NCBI RefSeq assembly: GCF_010729305.1
Contig: NZ_AP022574.1
Coordinates: 372,001 to 436,000 of the forward strand
Source of the DNA: Mycolicibacterium psychrotolerans
Lineage (GTDB): Bacteria; Actinomycetota; Actinomycetes; Mycobacteriales; Mycobacteriaceae
Direction: 5' to 3'
DNA: 64,000 nucleotides
How positions within the stretch are numbered: the stretch's first letter is position 1; each line of letters opens with the position of its first letter. A model generated the notes under the pieces. That model saw only the letters and a list, made by a program, of their open reading frames with translations. It searched no databases and was not told the origin of the DNA. A program made the translations under genes and the position numbers. Of this stretch, positions 23,356 to 31,619 are shown one piece after another.

Positions 23356-23774
23356 TCACGAGGCGCTGTCATCAATGCCAATCTGCGACTGGACGAAGCT
23401 GGCGAATCGGCTGGTGTCGGCGTAGTAGTTCGGGTAGGCGTCCTGCAACTGGCTGATCCGCGCAATGTTTACGAGCACAACGTCCAGGTTCGGATCGTCG
23501 CGAGCTTCCAGTTCGGTCAGACGGGCCTCAGCCTCTGCGAGAGTCTCATGGACCGACACTGTTAGTTCACCCTCCTGGCGAAGGAGCTCCAAGGTAAGAG
23601 CGTTACGACGGTCAGTCTTTGCGTGTTGACTCACAATCGACGCATAGCCTCGCAGGCGTTGGAGCACTGCTACGTCTGATTGCGCCAATTCCGAAGTCAA
23701 TTCTTTGTAGGAGCCTAATGCTCCCGGAACCAGGGCAGTCCCCTCCTGTAGAGCCATCAAAGAGCTAACCAGAA
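23356..23774 (-). pseudogene. 3' part of a RelA/SpoT-domain gene, split by an IS element
   Basis: This fragment encodes the C-terminal ~138 residues of a RelA/SpoT-domain protein: it resumes at VSSLMALQEGT, passes a helical stretch and ends with the family-typical block DVVLVNIARISQLQDAYPNYYADT. The insertion point is the 8-base target duplication at 23767-23774. Joined to the part beginning at 25209 the frame reads RYFVLVSSLMALQEGT without a break. It has no own promoter in view and is presumably inactive. Confidence 0.85.
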
Positions 23775-25201
23775 GGTCAAGTCCAGGGACGTGGTGTACG
23801 ACGCCGTTGTGTGATTCTTCGAGGAGATGGTTCAGGCGGTCAGTGCCGCCCCGGTGTCCTCCTGTTCTGTCGGGGTTTCATTGACGGTGCGTGATTTGCT
23901 GAGAACTTCGAGGCCGAGGTAGCGCCGGGATTCGGCCCATTCGTCGTGTTGTTCGGCCAGCACTGCCCCGACGAGGCGGATCAGGGCGTTGCGGTCGGGG
24001 AAGATGCCGACGACGTCGGTGCGTCGCCGGATTTCCTTGTTGAGCCGCTCCTGGGGATTGTTCGACCAGATCTGGCGCCAGATCTGCTTGGGGAACGCGG
24101 TGAACGCCAACAGATCAGGCCGGGCAGCTTCCAGGTGGTCGGCGACCCTGGGCAGTTTATCGGTGAGCGCGTCGATGATCCGATCATATTGGGCGGCAAC
24201 CGATTCAGCATCAGGCTGGTCGAACACCGAGTGCAGCAGGGTGCGCACCCATGGCCAGGAACTCTTGGGAGTGACGGACATCAGGTTGGTCGTGTAGTGC
24301 GTGCGGCACCGCTGCCAGGCCGCTCCGGGCAGGGTGGCGCCGATCGCGGCGACCAGCCCGGCGTGAGCGTCGCTGGTGACCAGCTTGACCCCGGAGAGGC
24401 CGCGGGCGGTCAGCGAGCGCCAAAAGGTCAGCCAGCCGGCGCCGTCCTCGGCAGTGGTGACGTCGATGCCCAGGATTTCGCGGTAGCCCTCTGCGTTGAC
24501 CCCGACGGCGATCAGGGCGTGCACGTTGACCACTCGGCCCTGCTCGCGGACTTTGAGCACCAGGGCGTCAGCGGTGACGAATGTATAGGGGCCGGCGTCC
24601 AGTGGCCTGGTGCGGAATGCCTCGACAGCGGCGTCGAGTTCCTTGGCCATCACCGAGACCTGCGACTTTGACAACGACGGAATGCCCAACGTTTCGACGA
24701 GCTTGTCCATCCGCCGTGTGGACACCCCGAGCAGATAGCAGGTGGCCACCACGGTGGTCAGGGCCCGCTCGGCGCGCTTACGGCGTTCCATCAGCCACTC
24801 CGGGAAGCAGGAGCCGTGTCGCAGTTTGGGGATCGCTAGGTCCAATGTGCCTGCTCGAGTGTCGAAGTCACGGTGGCGGTAGCCGTTGCGGGAGTTGGTG
24901 CGCTCGGCGCTGCGCTGGCCATATCCAGCACCGCACAACGCGTCAGCCTCCGCGCCCATCAGCGTGTGGATGAACGTGGCGAGCAGCTCACGCAACACGT
25001 CGGGATGGCAGGTGGTGAGTCGTTCGGCCAGCATGGCAGGCAGGTCGATATTGTGGGCAGCGGTCATCGCGTTGATTCCTTTGCTCGAGTGACTTTGGTC
25101 GGTCCCTCGAAGAATCACGCGATGACCTTCAATCACTCGGCTACGACACGCCGGTACCGCTGATCAGGTCCGACTCGTACACCACCTTGGTGGACGCAAC
25201 C
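23775..25201 (-). mobile_element. IS256-family insertion sequence, IS1081-like, 1427 bp
   Basis: The ends are GGTCAAGTCCAGGGACGTGG (left) and, read inward from the right, GGTTGCGTCCACCAAGGTGG; both continue TGTACGA, giving imperfect terminal inverted repeats of about 27 bases. A second, perfect subterminal repeat GTGATTCTTCGAGG lies at 23811-23824 and, inverted, near 25106-25119. The flanks carry the 8-base direct duplication AACCAGAA at 23767-23774 and 25202-25209, the size usual for this family. One transposase gene fills the element. The clean duplication suggests a recent, unrearranged insertion. Confidence 0.93.
23832..25067 (-). CDS. IS1081-like transposase (IS256/Mutator family)
   Basis: A 411-residue Mutator-type DDE transposase. 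The catalytic residues fit Asp167 (FVTADAL), Asp233 (VTSDAHAG) and a Glu in NNPQERLNKE near residue 340. The N-terminal half has the family block MGAEADALCGAGYGQRS, and the sequence is close to the IS1081 transposase of the M. tuberculosis complex as I know it. Start ATG 25067 gives the family length. No frameshift or stop is seen, so the element may still be active. Confidence 0.95.
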   Translation of the reverse strand: MTAAHNIDLPAMLAERLTTCHPDVLRELLATFIHTLMGAEADALCGAGYGQRSAERTNSRNGYRHRDFDTRAGTLDLAIPKLRHGSCFPEWLMERRKRAERALTTVVATCYLLGVSTRRMDKLVETLGIPSLSKSQVSVMAKELDAAVEAFRTRPLDAGPYTFVTADALVLKVREQGRVVNVHALIAVGVNAEGYREILGIDVTTAEDGAGWLTFWRSLTARGLSGVKLVTSDAHAGLVAAIGATLPGAAWQRCRTHYTTNLMSVTPKSSWPWVRTLLHSVFDQPDAESVAAQYDRIIDALTDKLPRVADHLEAARPDLLAFTAFPKQIWRQIWSNNPQERLNKEIRRRTDVVGIFPDRNALIRLVGAVLAEQHDEWAESRRYLGLEVLSKSRTVNETPTEQEDTGAALTA

Positions 25202-25675
25202 AACCAGAACGAAGTATCGGAGCACCTCTGGCTCTCCCTTGCCGTACTTCAACCGGCTCCCTGAAAACAGGTCCATTGTCTCGACTGCTGTCGCCCACGC
25301 GTGCTGCAATTCAGTGCGGATTTGCAATTCGATGCGCAAGCCACGGTATTCCACCTTCGAAGGACCGTACTCATAGACAAGGTGAACGCCTCTGTAGCCA
25401 GACGGGCGCGGCCCCGGATCGTCGCGGAGATAGTCGTACACCTTCGTCACACGATTCTTGCTTCGCGGTAGGTCACGAAGCACATTCGCGAGCTGCTCAA
25501 CCTCGGGCACGTTCTTGAGCACGACTCGGCAGCCCCCAAGGTCCTGCATGGTCGTCACGCTCATTGTCGGGTGCCGCTTGAGCTTGTCCAGGATTGTAGG
25601 GAGGCGCTTTCTCCGTTCCGCGACAATCGCATTCGGATTCACAGCCAGCGCCCGCTGCTTAACCGTCATGGTCAC
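25202..25675 (-). pseudogene. 5' part of a RelA/SpoT-domain gene, split by an IS element
   Basis: Encodes the (p)ppGpp-synthetase-like core: MQDLGGCRVVL, then GYRGVHLVYEY (Y-R-x-x-H substrate motif), then ELQIRTELQHAWA. Translation is natural to RYFVLV, after which it runs 28 codons into the IS (to a stop at 25133). The first start in frame is the GTG at 25675, but the frame stays open upstream to the island edge with family-like sequence (PEEIQAAREVLSNYRLAH), so the true N-terminus seems lost. Single-domain RelA/SpoT proteins of this type include the toxSAS toxins and the Phrann prophage defence protein. Doubly damaged and probably inactive. Confidence 0.85.
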
Positions 25676-25742
25676 CGCATTCAGCGGGAAGGCATGCGCG
25701 AGCCGGTAGTTACTAAGAACCTCACGCGCCGCCTGTATCTCC

Positions 25743-27014
25743 TCAGGTGGAGCAGTGCCTTTGCCGATCGTGTTTGCGGCAGTAACATTTGATGCCGGCC
25801 GGGTGGGTGGCGCCGTGCGGGTAGGGCTGGGTGTGGTCGATGTCGGCGAACACCGCGGCCCGGTCGCAGCCGGGGAAACGGCACGTCAGATCCCGCGCGC
25901 GGACGAAGCGGTCCAGCGCGGCCGAGGGCCGGTAGCCGTCGGTGGCGGTGATGGCCTCGATGTTGTCCAGCACGCGCACGCCGGCGCCGTGGGCGATCAA
26001 CTCGGCCAGCAGCGGCGCCGGCACGATCGCGCACCCGAAGCCGGGGATCACCGCCGCAGTACGCCGCTCGGGCGCAGGTGACGGTGCGGGGTCGGGCTGT
26101 GCCGCCGGTTCTGACGGTGGTTCTGGCTGCCGGGCTTCCGGCTCAGGCTGCGAATGGGTGGGGTCGCCGTGCATCTGGGGGTCGGGGCTGGCGTCCAGGG
26201 CGCTGCGGTCGGCGACGACGCCGATCCTGAAACTCGACGCGCGCCCGTCATCGACCTGCGCGGCCGGGCAGTCGGTGGTGCTGCAGCGGCAGGACAACAC
26301 CAACGATCCGGCCGCGATCGCCCCGAGTGAATCGGCGCGGCGCTGATCCATCGTGCGCGGGTCGTCCTCGCACACCGAGGAGACCATCACGCCCAGCCGG
26401 TGGGCCAACAGCGCCGCATCCGGGGTGGCCAGTCTCCCGAACGCGCTGGTCAGCCCGGTGCGGTCGTCGCGGTCGCCGAGGGTGAACGAGCGGCCCGCCA
26501 TCCCGGTGCGCAGTCGGCGCACCGCATCGGGGTCGTACCGCTCGATCCACGCGTCGATCGCGGTCTCGAGTTTTTTCTGCGACAGCAGCCCCCACGCGCG
26601 CACGGCATCGACGAACACGCCGTCCAACCGGGCCAGCACGGCGGGATCGACCACCAGGGCGGCGCGGAACACGATCGTCGTCACCAAGGTCACGGGCACC
26701 TGCCCGGCCGCCAACAGCCGCCCCAGCCTCGGGAAGCGGTCACGTAACGCCAACCCCAGATCCATCTGTCCCGAGGCGCGGCCGGAGCTGATGTTCAGCG
26801 CACACCCGATCTCGGCGGCTGTGGCATCCCAGTCATCACAGGCCCACCGCGCCCGCTCGGGCCGGCGGCGGCGCTCCCACAACTCGACGATCGCGGCCAG
26901 CTTGACCGCCTCGGCCCGCGCCGCCGCCGCACCACACCCGCGCACGATGTCGACCAGATCCGCATCCCCGGCACCAGCCAGCGACGCCACCGCCGGCACC
27001 ACGGAGTCGTACAT
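25743..27014 (-). pseudogene. N-terminal part of a split 13E12-family (DUF222/HNH) gene
   Basis: A 423-codon frame with DUF222 (about residues 10-330), a Pro/Glu-rich insert (about 275-315) and the first half of the HNH domain: TCRFPGCDR, DIDHTQPYPHG, IKCYCRKH. After His415 (base 25770) the sequence leaves the family and ends eight codons later. The missing HNH end and tail are at 19039-19464. The start is the ATG at 27014, which overlaps a LexA-like box. Such 13E12 genes are SOS-induced in M. tuberculosis. A truncated protein could still be made, but without the final HNH His residues. Confidence 0.9.
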
Positions 27015-27022
27015 ACGTTCGA
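27007..27022 (-). promoter_or_regulatory. LexA/SOS box at the start of the 13E12-family gene
   Basis: On the minus strand the sequence is TCGAACGTATGTACGA, matching the mycobacterial LexA consensus TCGAAC-N4-GTTCGA at 11 of 12 fixed positions. It overlaps the ATG of the 13E12-family gene. LexA boxes at 13E12 genes are established in M. tuberculosis. Confidence 0.75.
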
Positions 27023-27156
27023 TAATATCGAAATCTATGCAGCTCAGCGGCCTCCGACATCGCGCTGTGGATAAGTCGGGCGGTGCCAAGAAATCTGTGG
27101 ATAGATGCTCTACGGGGGTTCAAACAGGTGTACGCACCCGGGCACTTCCGCCCAAA

Positions 27157-27174
27157 ACTTGACACGTGTAAAGT
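27157..27174. promoter_or_regulatory. near-perfect palindrome upstream of SDR gene
   Basis: ACTTGACACGTGTAAAGT is an 18-base palindrome with one mismatched pair, 8 bases before the SDR start. It contains TTGACA, so it could be operator and -35-like sequence at once. A TetR-type regulator is the likeliest reader; the TetR at 28.0 kb is a candidate by proximity only. Confidence 0.5.
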
Positions 27175-27182
27175 TCGGCCGC

Positions 27183-28046
27183 ATGGACAACATCCGCGGT
27201 AAGACCATCGCCATCACCGGGGCGGCACGAGGCATCGGATACGCGACCGCCACCGCCCTGCTCCAGCGCGGCGCACGCGTCGTCATCGGCGACCGCGACG
27301 TGGCCCTGCAGCAATCGTCGGTCGCCAAGCTCTCCAGCCTCGGACCGGTGTCCGGCTACCCGCTGGACGTCACCGATCGCGAGTCGTTCGCGACCTTCCT
27401 CGACAAGGCCCGCACCGACGGTGGCGGCCACATCGACGTGCTGATCAACAACGCCGGCGTCATGCCGATCGGGCCGTTCCTCGAGCAGTCCGAGCAGTCG
27501 ATCCGGTCGTCGATCGAGGTCAACCTGTACGGCGTCATCGCCGGATGCCAACTCGCCCTGCCCGACATGATCGCCCGCCGGCGCGGCCACATCATCAACA
27601 TCGCGTCGCTGTCGGGCGTCATCCCGGTGCCGGGACAGGTCGTCTACGTGGGAGCGAAGTTCGGCGTCGTCGGACTGTCCGCCGCGCTGGCCGACGAGGC
27701 CGCACCGCACGGCGTGCATGTGTCGGTGGTGATGCCGCCCTTCACCAACACCGAGCTCATCTCCGGCACGAAGGAGACGCCGGGCACCAAACCCGTTGAG
27801 CCCGAAGACATCGCGGCGGCCATCGTGAAGACACTCAACAAGCCCAAGACACACGTGTCCGTGCCGCCGTTCCTGCGGTTCACCGCGCAGGCCGCCCAGA
27901 TGCTGGGCCCGCGCGGACGACGCTGGATGAACCGGAAGCTCGGCCTGGACAACGTCTTCCTCGAGTTCGACACCACCAAGCGGCAGAGCTACGAACAGCG
28001 CGCGCAGGCAGCGCTCGGTGTCGTCGAGGGTGCCGAAAAGAACTAG
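27183..28046 (+). CDS. short-chain dehydrogenase/reductase
   Basis: Classical SDR of 287 residues. The NAD(P)-binding motif is TGAARGIGYA at about 11-20, NNAGVMP follows near 88, and the catalytic set is Ser in IASLSG and Y-x-x-x-K (YVGAK) near 158. The C-terminal ~70 residues with PPFLRFTAQAAQMLGP are typical of a mycobacterial SDR group with unknown lipid or alcohol substrates. It converges with tetR, overlapping it by 4 bases. Confidence 0.93.
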   Translation: MDNIRGKTIAITGAARGIGYATATALLQRGARVVIGDRDVALQQSSVAKLSSLGPVSGYPLDVTDRESFATFLDKARTDGGGHIDVLINNAGVMPIGPFLEQSEQSIRSSIEVNLYGVIAGCQLALPDMIARRRGHIINIASLSGVIPVPGQVVYVGAKFGVVGLSAALADEAAPHGVHVSVVMPPFTNTELISGTKETPGTKPVEPEDIAAAIVKTLNKPKTHVSVPPFLRFTAQAAQMLGPRGRRWMNRKLGLDNVFLEFDTTKRQSYEQRAQAALGVVEGAEKN

Positions 28047-28654
28047 CGTGCGATGCCGTCGATGAGGCGGTCGCACACGGCGTACATCTCCTGCTTCGCG
28101 GCAGCCTGATCCTCGGCGCGGGAGATGTACAGCGCCGCCTCATCGAGTGCGCCGAGCAGCACGTGCGCCGTGGGCCGCCGCGGTTGATCCGGGATCACAC
28201 GGTCGGCGATGGCCTGACCGAGCATCGCCTCGATGACGCCGAGGCCGTACTTCATCCCGACGGCGCGCCACCGCTCCCAGCCCAGCACCGCAGGCGCGTC
28301 GATCAACATGATCCGCTGCACCTCGGGCGCAGAGCAGAGGTCCAGGAACAGCCTGGCGCCGGCCTTCATCGCCTGGCGCTGATCAGACGGAGCCGCGTCC
28401 CCGAGCCGCGTGACGATGTCGGCGACCAGCTCGGCCTCGATCTCCTCGTAGACCGCCGCGAACAGTTCCGTCTTGTCGGCGAACTGGTGGTACAGCGCGC
28501 CGCGGGTCACCCCAGCAGCCTCGACGATCGACTGCGTCGAAACATCGGCAAACCCGTTGACAGAGAACAACTTCCGGGACGCAGCGAGCAGACTCGTACG
28601 CGTGGCCGCGGTGCGCTCTGCCTGGGACCGCCGGGGCGGGGGGTTGACTTTCAT
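28043..28654 (-). CDS. TetR-family transcriptional regulator
   Basis: A 203-residue TetR repressor with the N-terminal HTH block DVSTQSIVEAAGVTRGALYHQFADKTE spanning about 37-63 and a variable ligand domain. It is divergent from the alpha/beta hydrolase gene and convergent with the SDR. Palindromes that overlap its own start codon region suggest autoregulation and control of the hydrolase. Confidence 0.93.
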   Translation of the reverse strand: MKVNPPPRRSQAERTAATRTSLLAASRKLFSVNGFADVSTQSIVEAAGVTRGALYHQFADKTELFAAVYEEIEAELVADIVTRLGDAAPSDQRQAMKAGARLFLDLCSAPEVQRIMLIDAPAVLGWERWRAVGMKYGLGVIEAMLGQAIADRVIPDQPRRPTAHVLLGALDEAALYISRAEDQAAAKQEMYAVCDRLIDGIAR

Positions 28655-28678
28655 ACAGTCTGTACGTAACTTTCGTAC
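28654..28678. promoter_or_regulatory. overlapping palindromes between tetR and hydrolase
   Basis: TACAG-T-CTGTA (28654-28664) overlaps a wider repeat GTACG-N7-CGTAC (28662-28678). Both lie in the 61-base gap between the divergent tetR and hydrolase genes, touching the tetR start. Probable TetR operator. Confidence 0.6.
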
Positions 28679-28715
28679 TCAGTGTTCGCAAATGTCGACG
28701 AAAAGGATAACGCCG

Positions 28716-29561
28716 ATGCCCACCGTCTCCTTGCCTGCGGCCACCGTCGAATACCGCGAGTCGGGCCCGAAGGACTCCGCGTACCCACCCGTGGTCTTCG
28801 TGCACGGCGCCCTCGTCGACTCCCGGCTGTGGGACGCCGTCGCCGCCGACCTCGCCGGGCAGGGCTTTCGCTGCCTGCAACCCGACCTCCCACTCGGCGC
28901 GCACCGGATCCCGGTCGACGACCGCGCCGCACTGACCCCCACCGGCGTGGCGGATCTGGTGCACGACTTCCTCGTCGCGCTCGAACTCGACGACGTGACG
29001 CTGGTCGGCAACGACACCGGCGGCGGCGTGTGCCAGTTCCTGATCGACGCCCACCCCGACCGCATCGGACGCCTCGTCCTGACGAATTGCGATGCGTTCG
29101 ACAAGTTTCCGCCCTTCCCCTTCAATGCCGTCTTCGCGATGATGCGCACCCGTCCGGCCGTCACCGCACTGATGGCGACCATGGGCCCGACGGCACTGCG
29201 GCATTCGCCGGTCGGCTTCGGCCTGCTGGCGAAGAATCTCGATCCGGCGCTGACCGCATCCTGGCTGACGCCTGCGCGGACGGACCGGCGCATCGCCCGT
29301 GATTTCGCCGCGCTGGCACGGGGAATCGGCCGCACCGACCTCACCCGCGTCGCACCCCGGCTGCACCGCTTCACCAAACCGGTGACGGTGGTGTGGGGGC
29401 AGAGCGACCGCTGCTTCACCCCGGCACTCGGCCGCCGCCTCGCAGCGCTGTTCCCCGACGCGAAAACCGTTGAGGTGCCCGGAGCGTCGACGTTCGTGCC
29501 GCTGGACGCGCCCGGCGCGGTCCGCGATGCGATCATGCGGACGGCCGGAGCCAGAACCTAG
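28716..29561 (+). CDS. alpha/beta-fold hydrolase with Asp nucleophile
   Basis: A 281-residue alpha/beta hydrolase. The oxyanion motif is HGALVD at 30-35 and the nucleophile elbow is GNDTGG with Asp100, which puts it with haloalkane dehalogenases and epoxide hydrolases, not esterases. An acid may be Asp in WGQSDRC. Where the family has GxH near the end, this protein reads PGASTFVPLDAP, so the catalytic His is not in the usual place. The ATG at 28716 follows AAAGGA; an ATG 24 bases earlier is possible. Divergent from tetR. Confidence 0.87.
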   Translation: MPTVSLPAATVEYRESGPKDSAYPPVVFVHGALVDSRLWDAVAADLAGQGFRCLQPDLPLGAHRIPVDDRAALTPTGVADLVHDFLVALELDDVTLVGNDTGGGVCQFLIDAHPDRIGRLVLTNCDAFDKFPPFPFNAVFAMMRTRPAVTALMATMGPTALRHSPVGFGLLAKNLDPALTASWLTPARTDRRIARDFAALARGIGRTDLTRVAPRLHRFTKPVTVVWGQSDRCFTPALGRRLAALFPDAKTVEVPGASTFVPLDAPGAVRDAIMRTAGART

Positions 29562-31195
29562 GCCTTGTAGACGGTCTCGCCTTCCTTGATGGTCTCCAAC
29601 ACCGCGATGTCCTTGATCGCCATCGGGTCCACCGTCAGCGGATTGGCGTCCAGCACCACCAGATCGGCGAGCTTGCCGGCCTCGAGCGAGCCCTTCCGGT
29701 CGCCCTCACGGTACTGAGCGGCGGCATTGATGGTGATGGACTCGAGCGCTTCCCACGGCGTGACGCGCTGATCAGCTCCGATCACCTCACCGCCGCGCGA
29801 GATCCGGTTCACCGCGGTCCATACCAGAAACATCTGGTCCAGCGGGGTGACGACGAAATCGGTGTGGTTGGTCGGCCGCAATCCCAGGTCGATCGCGGCC
29901 CTCATCGGTGACAGGAAATCCGCCTGTTCCTTGCCACGCAACTGCACGTGAGCATCCCCGAAGTAGAAGGTGTGCTCGGTGAAGAACGACGGGATGATCC
30001 GGTACTCGACGTAGCGGGCCAGCTGATCGCGGCGAACGAACTGCGAGTGCACCATCACGGTGAGCCGGTCCCTGCCGAGATCCTCGGCCGCCGCGAACTC
30101 GTGTGCGGTCAGTGCGACGTCGATGGCGGCGTCGCCGTTGGCGTGGATGTCCAGTGGCAGGCCGAGGTCGTACACCTGCTTGAACCACCCATTCACAGTG
30201 TCCTGGGTGAACGGCAACTCGCCGCACCAGTTCCGCTGTCCGTCAGGGCCTTCCAGAAGATAGGGCGTGGTGAAGTAGGCGGTCCTGCCCTGCGGAGAAC
30301 CGTCGAGTGTCACCTTCACGCCGCCGAGCTTGACGCGGTCGACGTACCGGCCGAACGTCTCCGGTGGGTTCGCCGACAGGATCTCGTCCAGGTCGAGGAT
30401 GAACGGATAGGCGACGACGTCGATCAGGCTCGCGCCACCGGCGGCGGCGCGCTGCATCAGGGCGATGTCGGCCGCGTGCGAAGCGCCCTCGTGCGCGGTG
30501 GTGATACCCGCAGCGGCGTAGAGCATCTGGCCGGCCCTGCTCCACTCGACCTCCTGTGCGGGAGTCGGCTTCGGCATGGCCGCGAAGATCGGCAGGAAGG
30601 CGGTCTCCATCACCAGTCCGTCGGGGTCGTTCGAGCCTTCCTTGCGGACGATCACCCCGCCCGGCGGAGTCTGCGTCTCGGCGGAGATTCCGAACGTTCG
30701 CAGCGCCGCGCTGTTGAGCACCGCGCCATGCATCGAGACGTGCCCGACCAGGACGGGCATGTCGGGGAAGTCCGCGTCGAGGTCGTCCTTGCTCAGGGTG
30801 CGACCGCCGGGCATCATCGTGTCGTCATAGCCGTACGCGACGAGCATGTCGCCCGGTGGAATCGGATGGGAATCACGAAACCCTCTGAGCGCCGCCACGA
30901 TCGCCGGGACGTCGGCGCCTGGCCCAGCGGGTGGCGCGAACACGTTGACCTGGTTGGCGACGCTGAGTGCGTTGATGTAATGGCTGTGCGGGTCAACGAA
31001 CCCGGGCAGCAGCGTCGCACCACCGAGGTCGACGATCTCGGTGGCCGGGCCCTGCTGAGCCGCGACGACGTCGGCGCGATCGCCCACGGCGGTGATCCGG
31101 CCGCCCCGCACCGCGAGGGCCTGCACAGCCGGTGCGGCTCTGTCCATCGTGACGATGTCGCCACCGACGTAGATCGTGTCCGCGGGGTCGGCCAT
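29558..31195 (-). CDS. YtcJ-like metal-dependent amidohydrolase
   Basis: A 545-residue amidohydrolase of the YtcJ/AepA group. The metal-binding HxH is His70-Ser-His72 (FVDPHSHY). Further candidate ligands are in HANGDAAID, MVHSQFV and the late TNHTDFVVTPL. The C-terminal block AGKLADLVVLDANPL closes the beta-sandwich. The substrate is unknown. It converges with the hydrolase gene (4-base overlap). Confidence 0.92.
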   Translation of the reverse strand: MADPADTIYVGGDIVTMDRAAPAVQALAVRGGRITAVGDRADVVAAQQGPATEIVDLGGATLLPGFVDPHSHYINALSVANQVNVFAPPAGPGADVPAIVAALRGFRDSHPIPPGDMLVAYGYDDTMMPGGRTLSKDDLDADFPDMPVLVGHVSMHGAVLNSAALRTFGISAETQTPPGGVIVRKEGSNDPDGLVMETAFLPIFAAMPKPTPAQEVEWSRAGQMLYAAAGITTAHEGASHAADIALMQRAAAGGASLIDVVAYPFILDLDEILSANPPETFGRYVDRVKLGGVKVTLDGSPQGRTAYFTTPYLLEGPDGQRNWCGELPFTQDTVNGWFKQVYDLGLPLDIHANGDAAIDVALTAHEFAAAEDLGRDRLTVMVHSQFVRRDQLARYVEYRIIPSFFTEHTFYFGDAHVQLRGKEQADFLSPMRAAIDLGLRPTNHTDFVVTPLDQMFLVWTAVNRISRGGEVIGADQRVTPWEALESITINAAAQYREGDRKGSLEAGKLADLVVLDANPLTVDPMAIKDIAVLETIKEGETVYKA

Positions 31196-31214
31196 GGCCT
31201 CAGGGTAGCCACGA

Positions 31215-31619
31215 CTAGCCGAACTGCGGCAGTGGTTCTCCGAATCGGTAGGCCTCGATCGTGTCGAGGTGGTCGAACAACTCGGAGAGGTTGAACTGGT
31301 AGTCGTCAGCGGTGCCGACGAACACCACGTGGGCCACCTCGCCCTCGTCCTCGGGGGTCAGCAGCACCACGGTCACGTTGACGACCTCGTCCTCGTCGCC
31401 GACGTCGGCCTCCGATGCCGGCCAGTACCAGGCGGCGCCGGTCTCGTCGTCGACGTCCTCGGAGAACTCCCAGCCGCGCTCGGTCAGACGGGCGTCGAAA
31501 TCCTCGAGCTCGGCGGCGATTTCGAGCTGCTCGGCGACACGCGCCGGAATCCAGGCATCGTCGCGGACCGCACGCCGCTTCTTGCGGCGGGCCTTCTTCT
31601 GCTCCGATCGGCGTGACAC
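31215..31619 (-). CDS. RraB-like (ribonuclease E inhibitor B-type) domain protein
   Basis: A 134-residue acidic protein with a basic N-terminus (EQKKARRKKRR) and a ferredoxin-like core (WEFSEDVDDETGAAWYWP) resembling the DUF695/RraB fold. It abuts metZ on the same strand with no gap. The function is not established in actinobacteria. Confidence 0.65.
   Translation of the reverse strand: MSRRSEQKKARRKKRRAVRDDAWIPARVAEQLEIAAELEDFDARLTERGWEFSEDVDDETGAAWYWPASEADVGDEDEVVNVTVVLLTPEDEGEVAHVVFVGTADDYQFNLSELFDHLDTIEAYRFGEPLPQFG

Larger units (their letters stand above)
19465..25770. mobile_element. ~6.3 kb genomic island inserted in a 13E12-family gene
   Basis: The island separates the two halves of a DUF222/HNH gene. 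The break falls at the His-His of the HNH motif on both sides, and the two edges share only the dinucleotide CA (minus strand; plus 19463-19464 and 25771-25772). This is the pattern left by a serine integrase with a 2-base crossover. The 13E12 repeats are the known target of the phiRv1 serine integrase in M. tuberculosis. Cargo: a hypothetical gene, a lipoprotein, small orphans, an HsdR_N-type nuclease, a RelA/SpoT-domain gene broken by an IS1081-like element. Base composition is visibly more AT-rich than the flanks. No integrase gene is left. Confidence 0.75.

Noticed and set aside
23811..25119. IS ends placed at the perfect GTGATTCTTCGAGG repeats
   Set aside because: The flanks there show no direct duplication; the outer ends at 23775 and 25201 do, and they restore the RelA/SpoT frame.
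27159..27170. TTGACA as a plain -35 promoter element for the SDR gene
   Set aside because: It sits within 25 bases of the ATG, leaving no room for a -10 and transcript start in the usual place; the palindrome reading is preferred.
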